Of a DNA stretch of 64,000 nt, positions 22,714 to 34,494 are shown piece after piece; the stretch's first letter is position 1; every line of letters begins with the position of its first letter. The stretch spans positions 83,872 to 147,871 of the forward strand of contig NZ_PXYK01000015.1 in the NCBI RefSeq assembly GCF_003012745.1, written 5' to 3'. Source of the stretch: Kumtagia ephedrae (lineage in GTDB: Bacteria; Pseudomonadota; Alphaproteobacteria; Rhizobiales; Rhizobiaceae). The notes beneath the pieces were generated by a model. That model did not search any database and was not told the origin of the DNA. It was given only the letters and a program-made list of their open reading frames with translations. A program made the translations under genes and the position numbers.

Positions 22714-22831
22714 CCCCGCCGCCTCCATAGCCGCCGGCCCATATTTTCCAGGTGGCAGGCTCCGATCCTGCCATCCGTTCACGCTTCGGAACATTCCGCA
22801 CGCCTTGCGGAAGCGCGTCACATTTCGTGAC

Positions 22832-22856
22832 GGAACAGCAGCACTCCACCCGGGTT
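22832..22856 (+). promoter_or_regulatory. Possible EcfG (general stress sigma) promoter
   Basis: GGAAC, 17 bases, then GTT matches the alphaproteobacterial EcfG/RpoE2 consensus (GGAAC-N16/17-GTT) and lies about 40 bases before the start of the secreted protein gene. The core is short, so chance matches are possible. Confidence 0.4.
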
Positions 22857-22894
22857 AGCGCATCCGAGGGAAGTCCTTGCAATGGAGGTACCCG

Positions 22895-23716
22895 ATGAGA
22901 ACCCGACTTTCGCTGATCGCCGCGGCATTGCTGTCCTCGGCTCTCGCCTTTCCCGTCATCGCGCAGGAGGCACCGGACCCCGGAGCATCCGGCCAGGCAC
23001 CGGTGGTGAAGCCGCCCCAGGCGGGCGGAGCCTCCCCTGAGGCGAGCGGGACCGTCCAGGACGGCAAGACCGGACGGGTCCAGGCTCCCGCCCAGCAGGG
23101 CGGACAGGCCCAGCCGGACGCCGCCGCGTCCGATGCCATGAAGCAGGACGACAAGGCTGCCGGCGCGACGCAGGATGAGCCCGCCTCCGAAAGCGCCGGC
23201 GCCGACGCCATGAAGAAGCCCGGCCAGGCCGGTGCAGAGAGCAACGCATCGACCAAGGCCGAGGGCACGACCAAGCAGACCGAGGGCGAAGCCGCGGCCG
23301 ACAGCGGTACGAAGAAGACCGAAGGTACGGCTGCAACCGAGGAGGACAAGAGCGGAACCGAGGGTACGGCGTCGACGACCGAGGAAGGCACGAACAAGAC
23401 CGAAGGCACCGCCTCCACCACCGAAGGCGAGAACGACGTCTCCAGGGAGACGACGGCCAGCGTCGACATCAATACGGAGCAGCGGACCGAGATCCGCAAC
23501 ATCATCGTCGAAAGCGCACCCGAGCCGGCCGACATCGATATCGACGTCAGCGTCGGCGTCGAGGTGCCGCGGACCGTGACCCTGCGGCCGCTGCCGCCGC
23601 GCGTCATCGAGATCGTGCCGCAATATGAGCGCTATCAGTTCTTCGTTCTGGCTGACGGTCGCATCATCATCGTCGATCCGAATACATACGAGATCGTCTT
23701 CATCCTGGCGGCCTAA
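22895..23716 (+). CDS. Secreted DUF1236-like protein with Thr/Glu-rich repeats
   Basis: A 273-residue exported protein. The signal peptide (MRTRLSLIAAALLSSALAF) ends near AQE. A long disordered middle rich in Ala, Gly, Thr, Glu and Lys contains imperfect repeats built on TEGTASTTEE (about residues 125-190). The compact C-terminal domain ends RYQFFVLADGRIIIVDPNT, similar to DUF1236, a rhizobial family often linked to the cell envelope. The true start is the ATG at 22895, seven bases after GGAGG. A possible EcfG promoter precedes it and a strong terminator follows, so it is monocistronic. Function is unknown. Confidence 0.75.
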   Translation: MRTRLSLIAAALLSSALAFPVIAQEAPDPGASGQAPVVKPPQAGGASPEASGTVQDGKTGRVQAPAQQGGQAQPDAAASDAMKQDDKAAGATQDEPASESAGADAMKKPGQAGAESNASTKAEGTTKQTEGEAAADSGTKKTEGTAATEEDKSGTEGTASTTEEGTNKTEGTASTTEGENDVSRETTASVDINTEQRTEIRNIIVESAPEPADIDIDVSVGVEVPRTVTLRPLPPRVIEIVPQYERYQFFVLADGRIIIVDPNTYEIVFILAA

Positions 23717-23732
23717 TGCCGTTCGGCCCTGG

Positions 23733-23761
23733 CCCCGCTCGTCGCGAGCGGGGTCCTTTTT
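23733..23761 (+). terminator. Rho-independent terminator
   Basis: CCCCGCTC, loop GTCGC, GAGCGGGG, then TCCTTTTTT. It ends the secreted-protein transcript and lies before the convergent GNAT gene. Confidence 0.88.
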
Positions 23762-23804
23762 CGAGGGCTGCCGATCAAGGTCGGAGTCAGAAATCCCTTG
23801 GCAC

Positions 23805-24296
23805 CTACCCCAGCACCTTCCGCATGGTGAGCGAGGTCGGCCGGTCGAAGCCGGGATGCGCGCCGCGGCCGGTCTCGCGAAAGCCGAGCCGCGCGAAGGC
23901 GGCATGGTTCTCAACCAGTTCCACCCGCGTCTCCAGCACGATCGCCGGTTTGCCGGCAGCGAGCGCCAGCTCCTCCGCCGCGGCGAGCAGCGCCCGACCG
24001 ATCCCCCTGCCCTGCAGGCCGGGCGCGACGGCGAGCTTGCCGAGGTAGAAATGGTCGGTCCGCTCCGCCAGGAAGGCGCAGCCGACGAGCCGCCCATCGA
24101 GAAAGGCGAGGAACGGCGTCTCGACAGTGCATTTCGCCCGCAGGCCTTCCGCCGACAGCTTGAGCGCCGAGGACGGCGGGTCGATGCGACCCTCCATCCA
24201 GGCGAAGGAGGCGAGGATCAGCGCAAGCAGCTCGTCCCAGGCGGTGAACCCGGCGGCGCCTCGGCGGATCGTCAGCGCGCCGGGCAAGGCGGTCAT
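23805..24296 (-). CDS. GNAT family N-acetyltransferase
   Basis: An acetyl-CoA-dependent acetyltransferase of 163 residues. The GNAT core is visible: LGKLAVAPGLQGRGIGRALL (about residues 80-100) holds the R/Q-x-x-G-x-G/A pyrophosphate-binding loop, then ETRVELVENHAAFARLGF. The substrate is unknown. The start codon overlaps the stop of the MoeB/ThiF-like gene by four bases (ATGA), indicating translational coupling. Confidence 0.85.
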   Translation of the reverse strand: MTALPGALTIRRGAAGFTAWDELLALILASFAWMEGRIDPPSSALKLSAEGLRAKCTVETPFLAFLDGRLVGCAFLAERTDHFYLGKLAVAPGLQGRGIGRALLAAAEELALAAGKPAIVLETRVELVENHAAFARLGFRETGRGAHPGFDRPTSLTMRKVLG

Positions 24297-25054
24297 GCTG
24301 CCGGGCGCCTGTATCTCACCGTGTCGAAGCGGGCGCCGAGCCCGTCATAGAGCAGCAGCCGGCCGACCAGCGGCTCGCCGATGCCGGTGACCAGCTTGAT
24401 CACCTCCATCGCCTGCAACGTCCCGATGACGCCGGTGAGCGCCCCGAGCACGCCGGCCTCGGCGCAGGAGGGCACCATGCCGGGCGGCGGCGGCTCCGGG
24501 AAGAGGTCGCGATAGGACGGGTTCAGCCGCCCGTCGCCATCCGCCTCGAACGGCTTCAGCACGGTGATCGAGCCGTCGAAGCGGCCGACCGCGGCATGCA
24601 CCAGCGGCTTCTCCTCGGCCTCGCAGGCATCGGCCACCGCATAGCGCGTGTCGAAATTGTCGGAACCGTCGGCGACGATGTCGTAGCCGCGCACCAGCTC
24701 GCGCGCATTCCCGGTGGTGAGGCGGAGGTCATAAGCCTCCACCGTCACACCGGGATTGATGCGGGCGATCGCGCGGGCGGCGCTGGCGTTCTTCGCCTCG
24801 CCTACCGACGCGGTGTCATGGATCACCTGCCGCTGCAGGTTGGAGAGCGACACGGTATCGTCGTCGACCACGCCCAGCGTGCCGATCCCGGCGGCCGCCA
24901 GATATTGCAGCACCGGCGCGCCCAACCCGCCGGCGCCGACCACCAGCACCCGCGCCCGCTTCAGCCTCTGCTGCCCCGCCCCGCCGACCTCGGGCAGGAC
25001 GATGTGGCGGGCGTAGCGTTCGAGTTCTTCAGGGGAGAGCGGGGCGGCGGTCAT
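24293..25054 (-). CDS. moeB: MoeB/ThiF-family adenylyltransferase
   Basis: An E1-like enzyme of 253 residues that adenylates the C-terminal Gly-Gly of a sulfur-carrier protein (MoaD or ThiS). It begins with LSPEELERYARHIVLPEVGG and contains the nucleotide-binding VVGAGGLGAPVLQYLAAAG and DDDTVSLSNLQRQ. There is no C-terminal rhodanese domain, so it is the short bacterial type. No moaD or thiS lies adjacent, so molybdopterin versus thiamine cannot be settled; the moeB call is the usual annotation. It is the first gene of a two-gene unit with the GNAT gene. Confidence 0.82.
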   Translation of the reverse strand: MTAAPLSPEELERYARHIVLPEVGGAGQQRLKRARVLVVGAGGLGAPVLQYLAAAGIGTLGVVDDDTVSLSNLQRQVIHDTASVGEAKNASAARAIARINPGVTVEAYDLRLTTGNARELVRGYDIVADGSDNFDTRYAVADACEAEEKPLVHAAVGRFDGSITVLKPFEADGDGRLNPSYRDLFPEPPPPGMVPSCAEAGVLGALTGVIGTLQAMEVIKLVTGIGEPLVGRLLLYDGLGARFDTVRYRRPAA

Positions 25055-25112
25055 GGCTGGAACATAGCGTGGCGAAGGCTGGAATGAAACGCCGGACCCG
25101 GTCCGTCTTGGG

Positions 25113-25257
25113 CTCAGGGGACAGGTTTGCCCGCTCTACCCCACAACCCGAAATTGGCGCAGGACGTTCGCTACCGAGACGGCGCGGTATTACTTTCTTT
25201 CGGCAGAAAAGCCGCAGCGATTCAGAGCTCGCGCGGGCCGAAAAGTAACTGTCCCCT
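25113..25257. repeat. 79-bp palindromic element, copy A, split by about 65 bases
   Basis: The left end CAGGGGACAGGTTT and the right end CCGAAAAGTAACTGTCCCC match the termini of the other two copies (47996-48074 and 63272-63350). About 65 unrelated bases interrupt the left arm before TACTTTCTTTCGGCAGAAAA resumes at about 25191. It lies in the 290-base gap between moeB and corC. Confidence 0.65.
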
Positions 25258-25345
25258 GCGCTTCCGCTTCGAGCGCCGATCTCGTACGAACGAAATTCGG
25301 CTTTCAGACAGGCCGGGCAAAATCGTTCCCGGGCGGGAACCCGGC

Positions 25346-26413
25346 CTAATCCTGCTCCGCCTGCTCCATCTTGGCGGCGCGGCGGCGGCGCTCCGCCTTG
25401 CCCTCGACGATGCGCACCCGCTTCACCCGGCGCGGATCCGCATCGAGCACATGGAACTCGAAGCCAGGTACAGCCTGCACCACCTCTCCGCGCGCCGGCA
25501 CGCGGCCGAGCGCGTTGAAGATCAGCCCGCCGATGGTGTCGACATAGTCGCTGTGCTCGCCGGGGGCGAAATCGTCGCCGATCAGCTTGGCTACGTCGTC
25601 GATCTCGGCCTTGGCGTCGACGATGTAGACGCCGTCGCCCGCCTGGGTGATCAGCGGCTCGTCCTCGTCGTGCTCGTCCTCGATGTCGCCGACCACCGTC
25701 TCGACGATGTCCTCCAGCGAGGCCAGGCCGTCGGTTCCGCCATACTCGTCGATCACCAGCGCCATCTGGGTGCGCGCTGCCTGCATGCGTGCCATCAAAT
25801 CGGAGGCGAGCATGGACGGCGGCACGAACAGCACCGAGCGGATCAGGTTGAGCTCGCCGATCGAACGGCCGAGGTCGACATTGGCGAGGTCGAGCGCCAC
25901 CGCTCCGGCCGGCGGCTTGCGCGTGGCGCGCCCCTTCCTGGCGCGGGCGGAGCGGGTGATGTGGGCAAGCACGTCGCGGATGTGGACCATGCCGCGCGGA
26001 TCGTCGAGCGTCTCGGCATAGACCGGCATGCGCGAATGGCCGGACTGCTCGAACACGTTGAGCAGCTCGCCCAGCGTGATCGATATCTCGACGGCCTCGA
26101 TGTCGGCACGCGGTACCATCACGTCCTCGACGCGCACCTCGCGCAGCCGCAGGATGTTGTTCAGCATCGCCCGCTCGGCCGGCGAGAACGCCTCGCCGTC
26201 GGGCGCGCTCTCGGCCAGCGCGTCGGTCAGGTCCTCGCGCAGCGTGCTGCCGTTCTTTTGGCGGAACAGCGCAGACAGCCAGTCTATGAAGGAGGAGCGC
26301 TCGGCGACGGCCGACGCGGCGGTACTCGGACTGGGCGGTTCTTCTGCCGTGTCCGCGATCTTCCTGACGCTGCCCGTATCGGGGCTGGCGGCAGTCTCGG
26401 GAGTGTCGTTCAT
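25346..26413 (-). CDS. corC: CBS-domain transporter-associated protein (CorC/TlyC family)
   Basis: A cytoplasmic protein of 355 residues with no DUF21 membrane domain. Two CBS domains are visible around VEDVMVPRADIEAVEI and MALVIDEYGGTDGLASLEDI, followed by the CorC_HlyC FAD-like C-terminal domain (DFAPGEHSDYVDTIGGL). Family members are linked to magnesium and cobalt efflux, with little direct proof. The ATG at 26413 follows GGAACGAG. It is last in miaB-phoH-ybeY-corC; the lnt gene that often follows in rhizobia is absent here. The upstream in-frame extension overlaps ybeY and is rejected. Confidence 0.88.
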   Translation of the reverse strand: MNDTPETAASPDTGSVRKIADTAEEPPSPSTAASAVAERSSFIDWLSALFRQKNGSTLREDLTDALAESAPDGEAFSPAERAMLNNILRLREVRVEDVMVPRADIEAVEISITLGELLNVFEQSGHSRMPVYAETLDDPRGMVHIRDVLAHITRSARARKGRATRKPPAGAVALDLANVDLGRSIGELNLIRSVLFVPPSMLASDLMARMQAARTQMALVIDEYGGTDGLASLEDIVETVVGDIEDEHDEDEPLITQAGDGVYIVDAKAEIDDVAKLIGDDFAPGEHSDYVDTIGGLIFNALGRVPARGEVVQAVPGFEFHVLDADPRRVKRVRIVEGKAERRRRAAKMEQAEQD

Positions 26414-26441
26414 CTCGTTCCGGTCGTTTGACGCCTTCCTG

Positions 26442-26945
26442 TTACGCGTAGGGATCGGGAATGGCAAGCCTCGCCAGCGCCCGGCGCTCGAGCCCCTCCA
26501 TCGCGTCCGCCTCCGCGTCCGTCTCGTGGTCATGCCCGATCAGGTGCAGGAGGCCATGCGCGATGAGGTGCGTAATATGGTGATCGAGCGGCTTGCCTTC
26601 CAGTTCCGCCTCGCCGCGGACCGTCTCCGCGGCCAGAACGATGTCGCCCAGCATGGGCGGCAGCGGATCGCCGACCGTCGTCGGGAAGGCCGGAAAGGAC
26701 AGCACGTTGGTCGGCTTGTCCTTGCCGCGCCACTCGGCATTGAGGGTCCGGATATGCGCGTCGTCCGTGAACAGCAGGCTGAGCTCCACCGGGTGCTTCG
26801 CATGCGCGCCCGCTTCGGCAAGGGCCGCTTCGACGACATGGGCGGCGAGCGTGCCTAGCGCTTCCTGGGATGGCCAGTCGCCCGCCTCGACCGTCAGGTC
26901 GATCTCGACGGCAATCGTCTGTTCCTTCCGGGCCTTTGCAGGCAT
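26442..26945 (-). CDS. ybeY: Endoribonuclease YbeY
   Basis: A single-strand endoribonuclease of 167 residues that takes part in 16S rRNA 3'-end maturation and 70S quality control. The zinc motif [11 protein letters not shown] near residue 130 is the invariant H-x3-H-x5-H. The upstream segment with [14 protein letters not shown] is also diagnostic. It lies 29 bases after phoH and 28 before corC, within the conserved cluster miaB-phoH-ybeY-corC. Confidence 0.96.
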   Translation of the reverse strand: MPAKARKEQTIAVEIDLTVEAGDWPSQEALGTLAAHVVEAALAEAGAHAKHPVELSLLFTDDAHIRTLNAEWRGKDKPTNVLSFPAFPTTVGDPLPPMLGDIVLAAETVRGEAELEGKPLDHHITHLIAHGLLHLIGHDHETDAEADAMEGLERRALARLAIPDPYA

Positions 26946-26974
26946 GGGTCAGCGGATTCCCGAATGCTTTTGCT

Positions 26975-28018
<1,044 letters not shown>

Positions 28019-28041
28019 ACGTCTCTCCTCTTCCGTCCGCC

Positions 28042-29445
<1,404 letters not shown>

Positions 29446-29489
29446 TGCCGGGCTTCTAGCGTCTTTTTTCGTCGAAGGACAGACGCAAG

Positions 29490-30290
29490 TCATTTCCGCG
29501 GAGCCGGGTCGGCGAGCGCCGCGTGCAGCATCTCGCGCACGCGGCCCTCGACCTGGCGGGCCACATCCTTGCGGCTGCTTTTGGCCGTGAACGGCACCGC
29601 TTCGCCGAAATGCACCTCGACGTCGAGCGCGCCCTCGCGAAGCACCGTTGCAAGGTGCGGCACCAGATCCTCGTCGCCGACCCAGGCAGCAATGCCGCGG
29701 TGCTGGCGGCCCATCGGCAGGCCCTGCAGCCGCGTATAGGCGAGCGCCACCGGCTGGATCCACATCTCCTCGTGATTTCCGGCCGACAGCATCATCGAGG
29801 CGGCGCCGAACAGCGTCGTCTTGAATGGCAGGATCTGGTTGCCGTCGCCGGTCGTGCCTTCGGCGAACAGCACCATGACGTCGCCTTCGGCCAGCCGCGC
29901 CGCGATCTCGCTCGCCTGCCTGCCGGATTTTCCGCGCCTGTCGCGCTCGACATAGACGGAGCGCTGCATCCTGGAGAACCAGCCGAAGACCGGCCAACGG
30001 GCCATCTCCGACTTGGCGATGAAGCAGACGTCCGCCACCGCCGCCAGCACGACGATGTCGATCCAGGAGACGTGGTTCGAGGCGATCAGCAGCGGCCGGC
30101 CATGGGCGAGATTGCCGAAAACGCGGATGCGCAGCCCGAGCAGCCGCGCGGTCGTCCGATGCCAGAGCCGCAGCAGACGGCGGCCGCGGCACAGGCCGGT
30201 GGTCACGCACAGCCATTGTGGCAGGGCCATCGCCAGGGTGAGAAGCGCCACGCAAGCGAGCGCGAAGACGGTCCGCAGCGTCCCGATCAT
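29490..30290 (-). CDS. plsC: 1-acyl-sn-glycerol-3-phosphate acyltransferase
   Basis: A PlsC-type acyltransferase of 266 residues that makes phosphatidic acid, or related lysolipid products, at the inner membrane. An N-terminal hydrophobic segment (about residues 8-28) is followed by [14 protein letters not shown], the catalytic H-x4-D box, and [16 protein letters not shown], the glycerophosphate-binding motif. It lies 44 bases upstream of miaB. Some rhizobia carry an ornithine-lipid acyltransferase (OlsA) of the same fold, which cannot be fully excluded. Confidence 0.85.
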   Translation of the reverse strand: MIGTLRTVFALACVALLTLAMALPQWLCVTTGLCRGRRLLRLWHRTTARLLGLRIRVFGNLAHGRPLLIASNHVSWIDIVVLAAVADVCFIAKSEMARWPVFGWFSRMQRSVYVERDRRGKSGRQASEIAARLAEGDVMVLFAEGTTGDGNQILPFKTTLFGAASMMLSAGNHEEMWIQPVALAYTRLQGLPMGRQHRGIAAWVGDEDLVPHLATVLREGALDVEVHFGEAVPFTAKSSRKDVARQVEGRVREMLHAALADPAPRK

Positions 30291-30597
30291 CGCCGCGCGG
30301 TCTCTCCGCCGGTGCTGCCGGGGCGGGCTTTGCGGAAGGGACCAAACCGGATGCGATTCGATCGTCCGGTGACGGGAAAAACGCGACGGGAGCGACGCGG
30401 GCCACAGCCGAAGCTGCGTTCAAGCCGGTCCCGAAGCAAGAAACCCGACAGGGGAAGTCCCTGGATGCCGGGCCAGGTTCTGGTTGAAGTCGAGGCCTTT
30501 GCCTTGAATGTGCCCGGAGGCATGACCTGCGGCAGAGATCTTGAGTTCAAAGAGAGCCCGTACCGGCAGAATTGCATCCGATTTGGCGGCAAAATAC
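30291..30597. other. Intergenic stretch between rimI and plsC, no gene recognised
   Basis: These 307 bases contain only short overlapping reading frames with no family resemblance on either strand. In several rhizobia a fur/mur-type regulator gene follows rimI; it is missing here, so this may be the scar of a loss (inference). The GC content is slightly below that of its neighbours near the rimI side (30520-30597). Confidence 0.5.
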
Positions 30598-31092
30598 TTA
30601 ACGGAGATCACGGCGCATCACAAGCGCCCCGCCGGCCGGCCCTCTTGCATTCGCGTAATAGTTGGCGCGGCGGCCGACCTGCAGGAAACCGAGGCGGCGA
30701 TAGAGCGCCAGCGCCGCGGCATTGCTTTCGTCGACTTCGAGGAACAATGCCTCGGCGCGGCGCGCATGCAGGTCGCGCAGCACGGCGTCCATCAGCTGCC
30801 AGCCCAGCCCCTGCCGGCGGCTGGCGCGCGCCACCGCAACCGTCAGGATCTCGCCCTCGCCGGCCACCAGCCGCGCCAGTACGAAGCCCGCCGGCGCTTC
30901 CTGGCCGTGGCCGACCTCACGCACGGTGAAGCCGAACACCGTGTCCTGCGTGAGCAGGCCGTGAAACTCCTCCTCGCTCCACGGCCGGGCGAAATCCTCG
31001 CGATGAATGGCGGCGAGGGCCGCCAGGTCCGAGGCCGTGAGCGGCCCCACAGCGAACTCCCGCTGGCGGGGCTGCATGAACGGTATGCGCAT
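30598..31092 (-). CDS. rimI: Ribosomal protein bS18 alanine N-acetyltransferase
   Basis: A GNAT acetyltransferase of 164 residues. The acetyl-CoA loop is VARASRRQGLGWQLMDAVL, followed by EALFLEVDESNAAALALYRR and LGFLQVGRRANYY, matching RimI. In many bacteria rimI follows tsaB, and the overlap here (TGATG, one base) keeps them coupled. The ATG at 31092 is preferred over the GTG three bases earlier. Confidence 0.9.
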   Translation of the reverse strand: MRIPFMQPRQREFAVGPLTASDLAALAAIHREDFARPWSEEEFHGLLTQDTVFGFTVREVGHGQEAPAGFVLARLVAGEGEILTVAVARASRRQGLGWQLMDAVLRDLHARRAEALFLEVDESNAAALALYRRLGFLQVGRRANYYANARGPAGGALVMRRDLR

Positions 31093-31784
31093 CACTCCTC
31101 CCGTCTCGGCAGGACGAAGCCTGCCTGCGGCTTGGCGTCCGGCTCGCGCAGATAAAGCGGGCTCGGACGGCCTCCCGCCGTACCCTTGGCGGCCGCGACT
31201 CTCGCGTAGACGCCGATGTCCGCCGTGGCAGCCTCCGAGGCGATCGTCAAGCCGCCGCCGGCGAGCGCGGCAACACGTCCCGCCGCCGTGCCGGCGAGCA
31301 CCGCACGCTTCTTTCTTGCCAGATCAGCCGCGTCGCCCAACGTCACGATTGCGGGAGCATACAGCTCCTGTCCAAAATCATCGTAAAGGGCCGCCTGCAC
31401 CGCCGGCGCTGCCTCGCCCGAACCGGAAGCCAGCCCCGCCAGCACGGTTTTCGCGCCCAGCCGGTCGCGCACCTCGGCCGCCAGCGCCTCCAGCGTGTCG
31501 ACGCCGATCGCCGGGATGCCGAGGGCGACTGAGAAGCCGCGGGCTGCCGATACCGCGACACGGATGCCCGTGAACGAGCCCGGCCCGACCGAGACGCCGA
31601 CCGCGCCGAGGTCGCCATAGGCCTTCCCGGCTGATCCCAGCGCTTCCTCGATCACCGCGATCAGGTGCTCGGCATGGCCCTTGCCGAGATCGCGCACGGC
31701 GCGGCCGAGCTCGCGTCCGGCCTCCGTGTCGTAGACGCAGGCGGCGCACAGGCCGGCGGAGCAGTCGATGGCGAGCAGGATCAT
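31092..31784 (-). CDS. tsaB: tRNA threonylcarbamoyladenosine biosynthesis protein TsaB
   Basis: An ASKHA-fold protein of 230 residues that bridges TsaD and TsaE in the t6A37 complex. It begins MILLAIDCSAGLCAACVYD and has the GVSVGPGSFTGIRVAVSAAR segment typical of TsaB. The catalytic partner TsaD is not in the window. The ATG at 31784 is chosen on the family N-terminus; the in-frame ATG at 31826 would add unrelated residues. It is the first gene of the minus-strand unit tsaB-rimI. Confidence 0.93.
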   Translation of the reverse strand: MILLAIDCSAGLCAACVYDTEAGRELGRAVRDLGKGHAEHLIAVIEEALGSAGKAYGDLGAVGVSVGPGSFTGIRVAVSAARGFSVALGIPAIGVDTLEALAAEVRDRLGAKTVLAGLASGSGEAAPAVQAALYDDFGQELYAPAIVTLGDAADLARKKRAVLAGTAAGRVAALAGGGLTIASEAATADIGVYARVAAAKGTAGGRPSPLYLREPDAKPQAGFVLPRREE

Positions 31785-31854
31785 GATACAGCGCTCTCCC
31801 TCCCCCTCGAGGCAGCGCAATCGCATTTGGCAACCGGCGAATTCGATCGCCCGA

Positions 31855-31997
31855 TACCCCCACCCCTAACCCCTCCCCACAAGGGGGAGGGGGACCTTGC
31901 GGCCGCCGTGCCGACCGGAATCGTCAATGATTGGCGTATGGCAGAGGCGCAGCAAGATCCCCCTCCCCCTTGTGGGGAGGGGTTAGGGGTGGGGGTA
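31855..31997. repeat. Rhizobial inverted-pair repeat (C/G-tract family), copy 1
   Basis: The left arm 31856-31894 (ACCCCCACCCCTAACCCCTC then CCACAAGGGGGAGGGG) and the right arm 31957-31997 are reverse complements. The 60-base core contains GTCAATGATTGGCG. The same arrangement recurs at 60905-61052 and, degraded, at 62680-63079. Each arm is itself self-complementary, so the transcript could fold extensively. It lies upstream of tsaB and may end the transcript from outside. Confidence 0.85.
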
Positions 31998-32034
31998 GAC
32001 TCATACGCGACTGCCTTCCCCTTCGAGAGGCGGG

Positions 32035-32142
32035 TGGGGTCGGTCCGGCAGCGCGGAGCGCGAATGAGGACGTCGAGCACGGCCTTTGCGACCCCACCCG
32101 GCCAGCCTTCGGCTGGCCACCCTCCCCCCGAGGGGGAGGGCT
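32035..32142. repeat. Second intergenic repeat type next to copy 1
   Basis: GGGTGGGGTCGG (32032 on) is complemented by GACCCCACCCGG at about 32089. The right part continues GGCCAGCCTTCGGCTGGCC (a hairpin) and CCTCCCCCCGAGGGGGAGGG. A relative sits at 36752-36896. It ends 12 bases before the malate synthase stop codon and may serve as its terminator structure. Confidence 0.7.
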
Positions 32143-32154
32143 GGGCCGCGCTTG

Positions 32155-34332
32155 TCATCTCGCCCTGTCCTTCGCCTTCAGCTCCAGCCGCCGCGCATGC
32201 AGCACCGGCTCGGTGTAGCCGCTGGGCTGCTCGGCGCCCTTGAAGACGAGGTCGCAGGCGGCGAGGAAGGCGATCGAAGCATCGAAATCCGGCGCCATCG
32301 GCCGGTAGAGCGGATCGCCGGCGTTCTGGCGGTCGACGATCGCCGCCATGCGCCGCATCGAGTCCATGACCTGTTCTTTCGTGCACACGCCGTGGCGCAG
32401 CCAGTTGGCGATGTGCTGGGAGGAGATGCGCAGCGTCGCGCGGTCCTCCATCAGGCCGACGTCGTTGATGTCGGGAACCTTGGAGCAGCCGACCCCCTGG
32501 TCGATCCAGCGCACAACATAGCCGAGGATGCCCTGCGCATTGTTGTCGATCTCGCGCTGGATTTCCTCCGGCGTCCAGTTCGGGCGCGGCGCCACCGGCA
32601 CGGACAGGATGTCGTCCAGCTTGGCCCGCGGCCGGCTCTTCAGCGCCGCCTGCACGGCATGCACGTCGACCTTGTGGTAGTGCGTGGCATGCAGCGTCGC
32701 GGCGGTCGGCGACGGCACCCAGGCGGTGTTGGCGCCGGCTTTCGGATGGGCGATCTTCTCAACCAGCATCGCCGCCATCAGGTCCGGCATCGCCCACATG
32801 CCCTTGCCGATCTGAGCGCGGCCGGCAAGCCCGCATTGCAGCCCGACGTCGACGTTGCGGTTCTCGTAGGCGGAAATCCAGGCGGCCTGCTTCATGTCGC
32901 CCTTGCGGATCATCGGGCCGGCTTCCATCGAGGTGTGGATCTCGTCGCCGGTGCGGTCGAGGAAGCCGGTGTTGATGAAGACGACCCGCTCCCTGGCGGC
33001 GCGGATCGCCTCCTTGAGGTTGACGGTGGTGCGCCGCTCCTCGTCCATGATGCCCATCTTGATGGTGTTTTCCGCCATCCCCAGCAGCTTTTCGACGCGC
33101 GCAAAAATCTCGACGGCGAAGGCGACTTCCTCCGGCCCGTGCATCTTCGGCTTCACCACATAGACCGAGCCGGTGCGCGAGTTGGCGCGCCGGCCGTTCG
33201 AGCCGACGTCGTGCAGCGCGGCCAGCGCCGTGACGGCCGCATCCATCATGCCCTCCGGCACCTCGCTGCCGTCGGACAGGCGGATCGCCGGATTGGTCAT
33301 CAGGTGGCCGACGTTGCGCACCAGCATCAGCGAGCGGCACTTTGCCAGGAAGGTCGAGGCGTCCGGCGCGGTGTAGTCGAGGTCCGGATTGAGCTTTCGC
33401 GTGAAGGTCTTGCCGCCCTTGGTGACTTCTTCCGCAAGGTCGCCCTTCATCAGCCCGAGCCAGTTGCGGTAGACGACGACCTTGTCCTCGGCGTCGACGG
33501 CGGCGACCGAATCCTCGCAGTCCATGATGGTGGTGATCGCCGCCTCGACCCAGACGTCGGCGATATGGGCAGGGTCGTCCTTGCCGATCGGCGATGTGTC
33601 GTCGACCAGCACCTCGATCAGCAGGCCGTTGTTCCTCAGCAGGAACTGGCCGGGCGCACTCGCCTCGCCGAGATAGCCTGCGAATTTTTCCACATCCTTC
33701 AGGCCGGTCGTGCGGCCGTCGAGCAGCGCCACGGCGAGCCTTGCATCCTTCACCGCAAACGCCTTCGCCTCGCTCCAGCTCGCGCCGTCGAGCGGAACGC
33801 TGTCGTCGAGGAATTTTCGCGCCCACGCGACGACCTTCGCGCCGCGCTTCGGATTGTAGCCTTTTCCCTTCTCCGCCCCGTCGGTCTCCGGGATCGCGTC
33901 CGTGCCGTAGAGAGCGTCATAGAGCGAGCCCCAGCGGGCGTTGGCGGCGTTCAGCGCATAGCGGGCGTTCATCACCGGCACGACCAGCTGCGGCCCGGCG
34001 ATTTCGGCGATCTCCGGATCGACGTTCTCGGTCGCGATCTCGAAGTCCGGCCCTTCCGGCAGGAGATAGCCGATATCGGTGAGAAACTGACGGTAGGCGG
34101 CGAGGTCCGCCGGCGCGCCGTTCTCCCCATGCCAGGCGTCGATCTTGCCCTGTAGCTCATCGCGGCGGGCGAGCAGAGCGCGGTTCTTCGGCGCGAGGTC
34201 ATGCACCAGGGCGGAGAAGCCGGACCAGAAGGCGGCCGGCTCCACGCCGGTGCCGGGCATGGCCTCGTCGTTGACGAAATCGTAGAGCACGCGCGCGACC
34301 GTCAGGCCGTCGATGTCGATCGTGTCGGACAA
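32155..34332 (-). CDS. glcB: Malate synthase G
   Basis: It condenses glyoxylate and acetyl-CoA to malate, the second glyoxylate-shunt step. The 725-residue product has the length of the G isoform. GPEEVAFA and the catalytic stretches [18 protein letters not shown] and [19 protein letters not shown] are clear. A TTG start at 34332 ([15 protein letters not shown]) is inferred: AAAGGG lies eight bases upstream and family members begin here. The alternative TTG at 34365 would add 11 residues. No isocitrate lyase gene is in the window. It works with pckA for growth on acetate or PHB-derived carbon. Confidence 0.95.
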   Translation of the reverse strand: MSDTIDIDGLTVARVLYDFVNDEAMPGTGVEPAAFWSGFSALVHDLAPKNRALLARRDELQGKIDAWHGENGAPADLAAYRQFLTDIGYLLPEGPDFEIATENVDPEIAEIAGPQLVVPVMNARYALNAANARWGSLYDALYGTDAIPETDGAEKGKGYNPKRGAKVVAWARKFLDDSVPLDGASWSEAKAFAVKDARLAVALLDGRTTGLKDVEKFAGYLGEASAPGQFLLRNNGLLIEVLVDDTSPIGKDDPAHIADVWVEAAITTIMDCEDSVAAVDAEDKVVVYRNWLGLMKGDLAEEVTKGGKTFTRKLNPDLDYTAPDASTFLAKCRSLMLVRNVGHLMTNPAIRLSDGSEVPEGMMDAAVTALAALHDVGSNGRRANSRTGSVYVVKPKMHGPEEVAFAVEIFARVEKLLGMAENTIKMGIMDEERRTTVNLKEAIRAARERVVFINTGFLDRTGDEIHTSMEAGPMIRKGDMKQAAWISAYENRNVDVGLQCGLAGRAQIGKGMWAMPDLMAAMLVEKIAHPKAGANTAWVPSPTAATLHATHYHKVDVHAVQAALKSRPRAKLDDILSVPVAPRPNWTPEEIQREIDNNAQGILGYVVRWIDQGVGCSKVPDINDVGLMEDRATLRISSQHIANWLRHGVCTKEQVMDSMRRMAAIVDRQNAGDPLYRPMAPDFDASIAFLAACDLVFKGAEQPSGYTEPVLHARRLELKAKDRAR

Positions 34333-34494
34333 TGCAAAAACCCTTTCGTCGCTGCGCTGCGGCAAACCAATGGCTGGGTCCGTTCAACACATGCGCGACC
34401 CTTGCGTCAATGGTGAAACGGCGTACGATCGGTGCCCCTGCGACCAAGGTCGAGCCCGACCCTGCCGGGCGGCAGCGCGGCGCTTCGGAACCGC

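Noticed and set aside
31855..31997. CRISPR array, because of repeated blocks.
   Set aside because: The blocks are inverted pairs, not direct repeats with regular spacers, and no cas genes are present.
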